A DNA stretch of 11,523 nucleotides, taken from contig JAEWIG010000164.1 in assembly GCA_023387295.1 (NCBI GenBank), positions 1 to 11,523 of the forward strand, in the 5' to 3' direction. This DNA is from Bacillota bacterium (lineage in GTDB: Bacteria > Bacillota > Bacilli > Bacillales > Cytobacillaceae). Position 1 is the first letter of the stretch; the number at the start of each line of letters is the position of its first letter. Below the pieces are notes generated by a model that saw only the letters and a list, made by a program, of their open reading frames with translations, searched no databases and was not told where the DNA came from. Shown here one piece after another: positions 6,029 through 11,523 of this stretch. The translations under genes were made by a program, and so were the position numbers.

Positions 6029-6052
6029 TTTGTTTTAAGGAGGGAAATAAAT

Positions 6053-6241
6053 ATGCCACGCAAATGTGTTGTCACTGGTAAAAAAACAACAACAGGTAAT
6101 GCACGTTCCCACGCAATGAACGCTAACAAGCGTACTTGGGGTGCTAACCTTCAAAAAGTTCGTATTCTTGTAGACGGTAAGCCAAAACGTGTTTGGGTTT
6201 CTGCAAGAGCGCTAAAATCTGGTAAAGTAGAACGCGTTTAA
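6053..6241 (+). CDS. rpmB: 50S ribosomal protein L28
   Basis: L28 is a small basic protein of the large ribosomal subunit, near the L1 stalk and the exit (E) site region. The product has 62 residues, the usual Bacillus length, and starts MPRKCVVTGKKTTTGNARSH, the L28 N-terminus; VWVSARALKSGKV near the end is also typical. Only one cysteine (C5) is present, so this is a form without the four-cysteine zinc site found in some L28 paralogues. A near-perfect AAGGAGGG lies 8 nt before the ATG. It is the only plus-strand gene, flanked by the divergent yloU and convergent spoVM, the same inverted arrangement as in B. subtilis. It is monocistronic, ending at a strong terminator 9 bp downstream. Confidence 0.98.
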   Translation: MPRKCVVTGKKTTTGNARSHAMNANKRTWGANLQKVRILVDGKPKRVWVSARALKSGKVERV

Positions 6242-6249
6242 TAACGTGT

Positions 6250-6282
6250 AAGGACATCCTATTAGGATGTCCTTTTCTTTTT
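6250..6282 (+). terminator. Rho-independent terminator of rpmB
   Basis: AAGGACATCC (6250-6259), loop TATTA, then GGATGTCCTT (6265-6274) form a perfect 10-bp stem. TTCTTTTT-type sequence follows to 6282. It begins 9 bp after the rpmB stop, a strong canonical terminator. Confidence 0.95.
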
Positions 6283-6283
6283 C

Positions 6284-6316
6284 AAAAAATAAAGCACCTT
6301 CATTTAGAGGCGCTTT
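6284..6316 (-). terminator. Terminator of spoVM (possibly bidirectional)
   Basis: AAAGC-A-CCT (6291-6299) pairs with AGG-C-GCTTT (6308-6316). The one mismatch on the plus strand becomes a G-U pair on the minus-strand RNA, and the minus strand then reads ATTTTTTG (6290-6283), so it should work best for spoVM, whose stop is 15 bp away. A T-run also follows on the plus strand, so it may back up the rpmB terminator. Confidence 0.8.
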
Positions 6317-6330
6317 TTCTTTTGGTCGTA

Positions 6331-6411
6331 TTAATTTTTTTTGAAAGTTCCTAACATGGCACGGACAATGCTACCTAAAAACCTTGGCAATTTTATCGTA
6401 TAAAATCTCAT
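6331..6411 (-). CDS. spoVM: SpoVM, 26-residue stage V sporulation peptide
   Basis: SpoVM is an amphipathic helix made in the mother cell that binds the convex surface of the forespore membrane and anchors SpoIVA for coat assembly; it also inhibits FtsH. The 26-residue product starts MRFYTIKLPRFLGSIVRAML and ends in a short basic GTFKKN tail, aligning without gaps with the 26-residue B. subtilis peptide as I remember it. I6 and P9, important for membrane curvature recognition, are retained. A GGAGGG lies 9 nt before the ATG. Its place between thiN and rpmB is the same as in B. subtilis. A sigma-E promoter is expected in the 92-bp gap to thiN, but I could not fit the sigma-E consensus; a TTGAAT/TATATG pair with 16-bp spacing (6471-6444) is only a weak sigma-A-like match. 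A terminator follows. Confidence 0.96.
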   Translation of the reverse strand: MRFYTIKLPRFLGSIVRAMLGTFKKN

Positions 6412-6503
6412 TTCTCGTGTCCCTCCTCACAATCTTCCACATCCATATAAGGTCATTACCATCTTATTCAAATAAAAAAGATAAGTACTAATTATTAATT
6501 GAA

Positions 6504-7151
6504 TTAATCATTACTTCTTACAACCATTAATATGCCTGTAGAAAATGAAAAATTACCATAATCATTAATTAGTTCATTACTTATACAAAGTGTTGAACCT
6601 AACGGAATATGACGATTAGTCAACGGATATTTAAAGCCTTGAAGGCTAAGAGAACGCACCTCCGCTGTAATCGGGATAAATGAGATATATTTCATTAAAG
6701 GGTCTTTATTGATTTCATAGCTTCCTGGCGCCTTTAAAAACACAAGGTTTGTTTGATCAATAATTTCAATTGGGGTAGCATTTCCATTTAACACTGGATT
6801 AATTAGTAATTGAATGTTTGCAAAAAAATGATCCAATCTACCACCTGTAGCAGCAAATAGGCGAATTTTTTGTGGGCTTTGTTCAAGAGCCCACAAAATC
6901 GCTAACTCCATATCTGTTTCATCTTTTTCAGGCTGAAATCGGTGCAAATCACCAACATTTTCTTCAATAATTGCTAGTTCAGCTGCTGTAACCGAATCAA
7001 AATCGCCAAAGGCATGTTTAGGCTGGATTCCATGAGAAAGAAGTGTCAGGGCACCTTTGTCTACTCCGATCCAAATATCCTTCTCTGTTTGATAGGGAGT
7101 TAATGGCGGTAGAAATTCGATTGGTCCGCCTCCTAAAATATTGATAATCAT
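6504..7151 (-). CDS. thiN: Thiamine pyrophosphokinase ThiN (YloS)
   Basis: ThiN transfers pyrophosphate from ATP to thiamine, giving thiamine pyrophosphate directly from salvaged thiamine in the cytoplasm. The 215 residues match the family. The N-terminal catalytic domain shows WIGVDKGAL with D31, FGDFDSV with D50 and D52, EKDETDMELA with D77 and D80, and ATGGRLDHFFANIQLL (101-116). These acidic motifs bind magnesium and ATP. The C-terminal beta-rich thiamine-binding domain (about 140-215) includes YPLTNRHIPLGSTLCISNE, typical of the family. The ATG is preceded at 5 nt by AAGGTG, which overlaps the rpe stop codon, indicating tight coupling with rpe. An AT-only dyad overlaps its stop but is not a convincing terminator. 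Confidence 0.95.
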   Translation of the reverse strand: MIINILGGGPIEFLPPLTPYQTEKDIWIGVDKGALTLLSHGIQPKHAFGDFDSVTAAELAIIEENVGDLHRFQPEKDETDMELAILWALEQSPQKIRLFAATGGRLDHFFANIQLLINPVLNGNATPIEIIDQTNLVFLKAPGSYEINKDPLMKYISFIPITAEVRSLSLQGFKYPLTNRHIPLGSTLCISNELINDYGNFSFSTGILMVVRSND

Positions 7152-7160
7152 GCAGTCACC

Positions 7161-7814
7161 TTATAAGGAAATACCTTTAATAATAGCAATTGCTTTCGCA
7201 CGATCCTCAGTATTATAAACAGCAGAACCCGCTACAAGTACATTTGCCCCAGCTTCAATGCAAAGCTTTGCTGTTTCTTCATTAACTCCTCCATCTACTT
7301 CAATCTCAATATCAAGACCTCTAGCAGTTACCATTTCCTTAACTTCTGCTATCTTCGGTAAAACGGAATGAATAAATTTCTGCCCACCAAAACCAGGATT
7401 GACCGTCATAAGCAAGACCATATCTACATCGTTAAGAACATGTTGAATCATACTAACAGGTGTTGCAGGATTTAATACCACCCCTGCTTTAATACCAAAA
7501 GATTTAATTAAATGGATCGTTCGATGCAAATGTCTACAAGCTTCAACATGGACCGTAATGTAATCTGCTCCAGCTTTCGCAAATGCTTCAATATATTGAT
7601 CTGGATTCTCAATCATTAAATGCACATCAAGCGGAAGCTTTGTTACAGGACGAATTGCTTCGACTATTAATGGACCGATCGTAATATTCGGAACAAAATG
7701 TCCGTCCATTACATCGACATGAATATAGTCGGCTCCGCCTCTTTCTACATCTTTAATTTCTTCCCCTAATTTAGAAAAATCAGCTGATAATATTGATGGG
7801 GCAACCTTTACCAT
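7161..7814 (-). CDS. rpe: Ribulose-phosphate 3-epimerase
   Basis: Rpe interconverts ribulose 5-phosphate and xylulose 5-phosphate in the pentose phosphate pathway. It is a TIM barrel with a divalent metal. From the ATG at 7814 the product has 217 residues, the family length. It begins MVKVAPSILSADF; metal-site residues H32, D34, H65 and D174 lie in IHVDVMDGHFVPNITIGP, LDVHLMIENP and IEVDGGVN, and the phosphate-binding NPGFGGQKF (139-147) and VLVAGSAVY are present. The frame is open further upstream (to 7919), but that extension overlaps rsgA, is not family-like, and the start at 7814 has a GAGGT Shine-Dalgarno 7 nt away. The rsgA stop is one base before this ATG, so translation is probably coupled. 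Confidence 0.97.
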   Translation of the reverse strand: MVKVAPSILSADFSKLGEEIKDVERGGADYIHVDVMDGHFVPNITIGPLIVEAIRPVTKLPLDVHLMIENPDQYIEAFAKAGADYITVHVEACRHLHRTIHLIKSFGIKAGVVLNPATPVSMIQHVLNDVDMVLLMTVNPGFGGQKFIHSVLPKIAEVKEMVTARGLDIEIEVDGGVNEETAKLCIEAGANVLVAGSAVYNTEDRAKAIAIIKGISL

Positions 7815-7815
7815 A

Positions 7816-8697
7816 TTAATACCTCGGCTTTCTATCTTTAATTTCCTGTAAAAAAGTTTTGTAGTGCTCGTATCGATAAGATGGAATATTTTGTTCTTCA
7901 ACTGCAGTTTTAACACCACATTTAGGTTCAGCTAAATGAAGACAACCTCTGAATTTACACTGTTCACTTGCCCTCTCGATTTCTGGAAAACAATAGTTGA
8001 GATCTTCCATTTCAATCCCGGTGAACTCTAATGAGCTAAATCCAGGTGTATCAGCAACAAGCCCTTTTCCTACCTTTATTAGTTCCACATGTCGTGTTGT
8101 ATGCTTTCCCCTGCCAAGATGAGTGGAAATATCATTCGTTTTCAATTCTAATTCAGGATTAATCGCATTAAGCAAAGACGACTTGCCAACTCCTGATTGA
8201 CCAGCAAAAACGGATATTTCACTCTCTAAGTAAGGTAATAAATCTTTAATCCCTACGTCCGTTTCGGAAGAAGTTAATAAAACCTTGTAACCTGCCTTCT
8301 GATAATCAGCAGCAAACCCTTGTATCTCCTTCGTTTGCTCAGCAGTAGTTAAATCCATTTTCGTAATACAAATAATCGGTTTGATGTGATTAAATTCAAC
8401 TAAAACGAGAAAACGATCAAGTAGAGCTGTACTAAAATCCGGCTCGACAGCCGAAAACACTAAAATTGCTTGATCAACATTAGCAATCGGTGGACGTACT
8501 AGTTCATTTTTACGGTCCTTTACCTCTAAAATATAGCCCTCTTTATCGTTTTCAGCCTGAAAAACAACCTCATCTCCAACTAATGGTGTTACTTTATTCT
8601 TCCGAAAAACTCCGCGCCCTCGACATTGAACGATTTTTTCTCCGCTCAAAACATAATAAAAACCGCTCAATGCTTTAACGATTTTGCCCTCAGGCAT
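7816..8697 (-). CDS. rsgA: Ribosome small-subunit-dependent GTPase RsgA (CpgA)
   Basis: RsgA/CpgA is a circularly permuted GTPase that helps late 30S subunit maturation; in B. subtilis CpgA is reported to be phosphorylated by PrkC, whose gene lies just upstream here. The product has 293 residues (B. subtilis about 298). An N-terminal OB fold (about 1-65) precedes a GTPase domain in permuted order: G4 TKMD (112-115), G5 TSSE (142-145), G1 GQSGVGKS (166-173), G2 region GRGKHTT (195-201), G3 DTPG (216-219). A C-terminal zinc finger has C247, C252, H254 and C260. AAGGAG lies 7 nt before the ATG. The 68-bp gap to prkC is the widest in this operon and holds AT-rich sequence without a clear promoter or terminator. 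Confidence 0.97.
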   Translation of the reverse strand: MPEGKIVKALSGFYYVLSGEKIVQCRGRGVFRKNKVTPLVGDEVVFQAENDKEGYILEVKDRKNELVRPPIANVDQAILVFSAVEPDFSTALLDRFLVLVEFNHIKPIICITKMDLTTAEQTKEIQGFAADYQKAGYKVLLTSSETDVGIKDLLPYLESEISVFAGQSGVGKSSLLNAINPELELKTNDISTHLGRGKHTTRHVELIKVGKGLVADTPGFSSLEFTGIEMEDLNYCFPEIERASEQCKFRGCLHLAEPKCGVKTAVEEQNIPSYRYEHYKTFLQEIKDRKPRY

Positions 8698-8765
8698 AGC
8701 AGCACTCCTTACATAATTTATGAAATAAACATGTTTCTAATATAATTTTTTAATTCATCCGAGAA

Positions 8766-10733
8766 TTATTCCTCATATGGTACTGATCCTTCCTCAATGA
8801 CGGTATTATCTCTAATGACTTTATAACCACCCTTTTGTCCGTAAGGAATCGTAAAATCAAGGCGAATCTTGAAATCTTCAGTAATATAATGTGTATCATA
8901 TGGTTCTGTCATATTATGATTCATATCTTGAATATAAATTAGCACTTCTTGTACTTGCCCTTCTTCTGTTGGTGCATAAGGTATGAAGACATCCCTAAAT
9001 ACAGTACTCGGTGGGATTTCTTTCTTTCCTTTCGAAATGACGACCTTAACTTTACTTCCTTTCTTCAATTCAGCGTTTGGTTTAGGATCTTGTGAGATCA
9101 CTAGACCTTCTGGAATCTCGTCATGATACTCTTCTTTAACGATTTCGATAACTAAACCTGAGGAGTCCTCATATTCTTGTAAAGCTTTTTTATTATAATC
9201 TTTTAAGTCTTTTAGAATAATTAACTCTGGACCTTTGCTAACCGTAAATATTAATTCCGTCTCTTCGGGAACAACTTCCTTCCCTTCTTGGATATTCTGT
9301 TCTAGTATCGTTCCTGGCGGTTCACTATCATCATTTACTTCTTTCGATTCAATATTTCTAAAATTTTCCTTCTCTAATAAATTGAAAACTTCCTCATAGG
9401 AATGTCCTGTATAATCACCAAGTATAAATTTTTCTTTTCCTGTACTTTGGTAAATGGTTATCTCTTTTCCTTCTTTTACCAATTCTCCAGCTTTCGGGTC
9501 TGTTTTGATCACATGTCCGGCTTCAACATCTTCATCTGGTAATTCAATTGTTTTTTTAATAATAAAGCCCTCAGATTCAAGCTCTTTAATCGCCATTTCC
9601 ACAGGTTTTCCAGTAACATCAGGAACATTCACTTCATCAGGTGCAACCAAAATAGGTAATACAAAAACAACGAAAATCCCTAAGACAATTAAGCTAATAA
9701 AAGAAGTAACGAGGATAATCGGCCATTTCTTCTGCTTTTTCTTTTCAAGTGGTTGTTTACGCTGCTCATCATAATTCTGTACATCTTTAGCTTCTTTGCT
9801 ATGAACAACCGTCTCTTCTAAATTTTTATATGTATGTTCATTTGTAATAATCGGAATCGCCTTTGTTGCATCATTATCCTCAGCAATATAAAACTTTTCC
9901 TCATTTTGACGGTCTGGATCCAGTGCTGAAATTAGATCAACTTCCATTTCTTCGACACTATTATACCGGTGAAAAGGATCTTTTGCCGTTGCCTTCAGGA
10001 CAATATTTTCTACACTCTGTGGTATAGAAGGATTCCATCTTCGTAACGAAGGAGTTTCTGATTGTAAATGCTTTAATGCAATAGAAACAGCAGATTCACC
10101 TGAAAAAGGTAATCTTCCAGTTAACAACTCAAACATGACAATTCCTAATGAATAGATGTCAGACTTTCGATTAGCCATTCCGCCTCTTGCTTGTTCAGGA
10201 GATAGGTAATGGACCGATCCTAATACTGAGTTTGTTTGAGTAATGCTTGTCGCACTTAACGCCATTGCAATGCCAAAATCGGTGATTTTAACATTCCCAT
10301 GTTTATCAATTAGGATATTGTGGGGCTTAATATCTCGATGAATAATATGGTTTTCATGTGCATGTGAAATAGCGGAAGTCAACTGCTTCATAATTTCGAT
10401 AACTTCATCGATTCGAATCGGGTTATTTTGTTGAATATATTGCTTTAATGTTTGTCCATCAACATATTCCATGACTATATAATAAATGGAATCCTCTTCA
10501 CCAACATCATATATATTTACGATATTTGGGTGAGCAAGACTTGTTGCTGATTGGGCTTCTCGATGAAAACGGCGAATAAATTCTTCGTCATTTGCAAAGT
10601 CAAGCCGGAGCATTTTCAATGCAACATCACGATCAAGAATCATATCATGTGCAAGATAAACATTGGCCATGCCACCGCCACCGATGGTCTCAAGAATTTT
10701 GTATCGCCCACTTATTCTTTTTCCTATCATCAT
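8766..10733 (-). CDS. prkC: Membrane Ser/Thr kinase PrkC with PASTA domains
   Basis: PrkC is a eukaryotic-type kinase that senses peptidoglycan fragments through extracellular PASTA repeats and phosphorylates cytoplasmic proteins involved in growth, germination and stationary-phase control. The 655 residues comprise a kinase domain (about 10-270) with glycine loop GGGGMANVY (18-26), K40, E59, HRDIKPHN with D134, DFG (152-154), and an activation loop with T162, S163, T165 and T167, matching the autophosphorylation cluster reported in B. subtilis. A charged juxtamembrane segment (T290 also retained) is followed by one membrane helix (about 337-364). Three PASTA domains lie at about 366-431, 432-501 and 502-570, then a C-terminal Ig-like region to 655. 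The ATG at 10733 overlaps the prpC stop by 4 nt; a second ATG is the next codon. The Shine-Dalgarno is weak (GGTGAT), suggesting coupling to prpC. Confidence 0.97.
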   Translation of the reverse strand: MMIGKRISGRYKILETIGGGGMANVYLAHDMILDRDVALKMLRLDFANDEEFIRRFHREAQSATSLAHPNIVNIYDVGEEDSIYYIVMEYVDGQTLKQYIQQNNPIRIDEVIEIMKQLTSAISHAHENHIIHRDIKPHNILIDKHGNVKITDFGIAMALSATSITQTNSVLGSVHYLSPEQARGGMANRKSDIYSLGIVMFELLTGRLPFSGESAVSIALKHLQSETPSLRRWNPSIPQSVENIVLKATAKDPFHRYNSVEEMEVDLISALDPDRQNEEKFYIAEDNDATKAIPIITNEHTYKNLEETVVHSKEAKDVQNYDEQRKQPLEKKKQKKWPIILVTSFISLIVLGIFVVFVLPILVAPDEVNVPDVTGKPVEMAIKELESEGFIIKKTIELPDEDVEAGHVIKTDPKAGELVKEGKEITIYQSTGKEKFILGDYTGHSYEEVFNLLEKENFRNIESKEVNDDSEPPGTILEQNIQEGKEVVPEETELIFTVSKGPELIILKDLKDYNKKALQEYEDSSGLVIEIVKEEYHDEIPEGLVISQDPKPNAELKKGSKVKVVISKGKKEIPPSTVFRDVFIPYAPTEEGQVQEVLIYIQDMNHNMTEPYDTHYITEDFKIRLDFTIPYGQKGGYKVIRDNTVIEEGSVPYEE

Positions 10734-11488
10734 AATGTATCACCATCTTCAGGACTATCCGAATATTCGACGATAACGAGAGTAATGTTATCTTCGCCAC
10801 CATGGTTATTCGCTAGCTCAACTAGCTCAGCTGCCTTTTCATTTAAGCTTTGAGCACTTTCAAGAATATTGCACATTTCTATTTCTGTTACTTTGTTGGA
10901 TAGCCCATCTGAACATAGAAGAAGCTTATCATCTTCTTCGAAAATAATGGTTTTGATATCCATATTTACTGTTTCTTCAGTCCCTAAAGCTCTTAAAACC
11001 ACATTTTTCATTGGATGATGCTCAGCATCCTCTTTTGAAATTTGGCCAGACCGAACTAATTCACTCACAAGAGAATGATCATTCGTTAATTGTTGAAATC
11101 CGTTTTCATTTAAAATATAGCAACGGCTATCCCCAACATTAACAATACTCACAAAACGCTCTGTACATATGGCTGCAACGACCGTTGTACCCATGCCTTC
11201 ACATTCAGAAACTGCTTTTGAATGTTCAAATAAAAGATGGTTAGCTTTCTCAACATTTTCTTTCAGCCATTTTTCCGCTTCGTCAGCAGTACTTAACTGA
11301 AAGCTTGCTTCCCATTGTTGCTGTAAATGCTGTAATGCCATTTCACTTGCAACATCTCCAGCACGATGGCCGCCCATACCATCTGCTACGATGGCAAGGC
11401 ACTGACCATTTTCATTAAGAAAAACTCCCCCATTATCCTCATTATGCTGACGAATTTTCCCTCGGTCTGTTTTAAAAACAGCTTTCAT
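10730..11488 (-). CDS. prpC: PP2C-family Ser/Thr phosphatase PrpC
   Basis: PrpC is a cytoplasmic metal-dependent phosphatase that dephosphorylates PrkC and its substrates. The 252 residues match the family (about 254). Metal-binding motifs are all present: RQHNEDN with D18, VADGMGGHRAGD with D36 and G37, NVGDSRCYI with D120, LLCSDGLSN with D194, and GGEDNITLVIV with D233. The ATG follows a GAGGTG Shine-Dalgarno that overlaps the rlmN stop 4 nt upstream, and its own stop overlaps the prkC start in an ATGA motif, so phosphatase and kinase are translationally linked. No transmembrane segment is seen. Nothing is missing or unusual. Confidence 0.97.
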   Translation of the reverse strand: MKAVFKTDRGKIRQHNEDNGGVFLNENGQCLAIVADGMGGHRAGDVASEMALQHLQQQWEASFQLSTADEAEKWLKENVEKANHLLFEHSKAVSECEGMGTTVVAAICTERFVSIVNVGDSRCYILNENGFQQLTNDHSLVSELVRSGQISKEDAEHHPMKNVVLRALGTEETVNMDIKTIIFEEDDKLLLCSDGLSNKVTEIEMCNILESAQSLNEKAAELVELANNHGGEDNITLVIVEYSDSPEDGDTL

Positions 11489-11492
11489 CTTG

Positions 11493-11523
11493 TCACCTCG
11501 TCTCCTCTTTTCGCTCCTTTGCA
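11493..11523 (-). CDS. rlmN: C-terminal end of 23S rRNA/tRNA methyltransferase RlmN (partial)
   Basis: Only nine residues and the stop are in the window: AKERKEETR followed by TGA (11495-11493). This matches the C-terminus I remember for Bacillus RlmN (YloN), the radical SAM enzyme making 2-methyladenosine in 23S rRNA and some tRNAs, and rlmN is the expected neighbour upstream of prpC. The fragment is too short for a decision from sequence alone; synteny carries most of the weight. The 4-nt gap to prpC indicates cotranscription. Confidence 0.7.
   Translation of the reverse strand, partial: AKERKEETR

Larger units (their letters stand above)
5696..6052. other. Divergent yloU/rpmB intergenic region (357 bp, no gene)
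   Basis: This AT-rich spacer separates the divergent starts of yloU (minus) and rpmB (plus). Reading from yloU: Shine-Dalgarno, a T-run and hairpin (5715-5759), a competing CTCTAG segment (5782-5787), an AATAAAAGT tandem duplication (5813-5821, 5822-5830), and the yloU promoter (5841-5872). A candidate rpmB promoter (5897-5925) and a leader with two hairpins lead to the rpmB Shine-Dalgarno AAGGAGGG (6037-6044). A minus-strand open frame overlapping rpmB (about 5902-6129) is the antisense of a real gene and not supported. Confidence 0.7.

Noticed and set aside
5902..6129. 75-codon minus-strand frame overlapping the rpmB start
   Set aside because: It is antisense to rpmB and its leader, has no recognisable family, and rpmB is unambiguous.
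6444..6471. Promoter-like TTGAAT/TATATG pair upstream of spoVM
   Set aside because: 16-bp spacing with 4/6 matches each, and spoVM should be driven by a mother-cell sigma factor; the expected sigma-E motif could not be fitted, so no promoter is annotated.
6489..6513. AT-only inverted repeat (ATTAAT stems) overlapping the thiN stop, considered as a terminator
   Set aside because: No G-C pairs in the main stem, and the nearest T-run is about 10 nt away, so it is unlikely to terminate transcription.
7815..7919. N-terminal extension of the rpe reading frame by 35 residues
   Set aside because: It lies inside rsgA coding sequence, does not resemble Rpe, and the ATG at 7814 has a good Shine-Dalgarno and gives the family length of 217.
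8727..8736. AAACATGTTT palindrome in the prkC-rsgA gap, considered as an operator
   Set aside because: A single 10-bp AT-rich palindrome with no associated promoter; no known regulator site recognised.
9454..9774. 106-codon plus-strand frame inside prkC
   Set aside because: Antisense shadow of the PASTA and transmembrane region; Ser/Thr/Lys-rich with no family likeness.

Overview
The window looks like a chromosomal segment of a low-GC, endospore-forming Firmicute, most likely a Bacillaceae species close to Bacillus. The reasons are the AT-rich sequence, strong Shine-Dalgarno sites, a spoVM gene (known only from endospore formers), a FapR operator of the Bacillus type, and gene order that follows the B. 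subtilis rlmN-prpC-prkC-rsgA-rpe-thiN-spoVM-rpmB-yloU-fakA-recG-fapR-plsX region. Every gene except rpmB is on the minus strand, so transcription mostly runs from the right end of the window to the left.

Right part (11523 to 6504): the last codons of rlmN, then prpC (PP2C phosphatase), prkC (PASTA-domain Ser/Thr kinase), rsgA (30S-assembly GTPase), rpe (ribulose-phosphate epimerase) and thiN (thiamine pyrophosphokinase). Most junctions are extremely tight (4-nt gap, 4-nt overlap, 68, 1 and 9 nt), as expected of one operon. PrpC and PrkC are an opposing phosphatase/kinase pair, and RsgA is a reported PrkC substrate in B. subtilis.

Middle (6503 to 5696): the 26-codon spoVM gene on the minus strand faces rpmB (ribosomal protein L28), the only plus-strand gene. 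Two back-to-back hairpin terminators separate them. A 357-bp divergent region lies between rpmB and yloU. It holds an unusual yloU promoter (perfect -35 and -10 hexamers but a 20-bp spacer), a yloU leader with a terminator-like hairpin plus a competing upstream segment, and a structured rpmB leader.

Left part (5695 to 1): yloU (Asp23 family) and fakA (fatty acid kinase) end at a terminator. Then come recG (GTG start, no visible SD) and fapR, which has its own promoter and FapR operator beginning inside the recG stop region. The 5' two thirds of plsX follow. FakA, FapR and PlsX all concern acyl-phosphate and phospholipid precursor supply. The sdaAB-sdaAA pair that B. subtilis carries between fakA and recG is absent. 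The fapR-plsX gap is enlarged to 161 bp and carries a 42-bp palindromic-ended element resembling a collapsed copy of a dispersed Bacillaceae repeat, next to a weak terminator-like hairpin.

No tRNA, rRNA, IS element, CRISPR array or prophage gene was seen. The coding content is ordinary core genome; the most interesting signals are in the intergenic regions.
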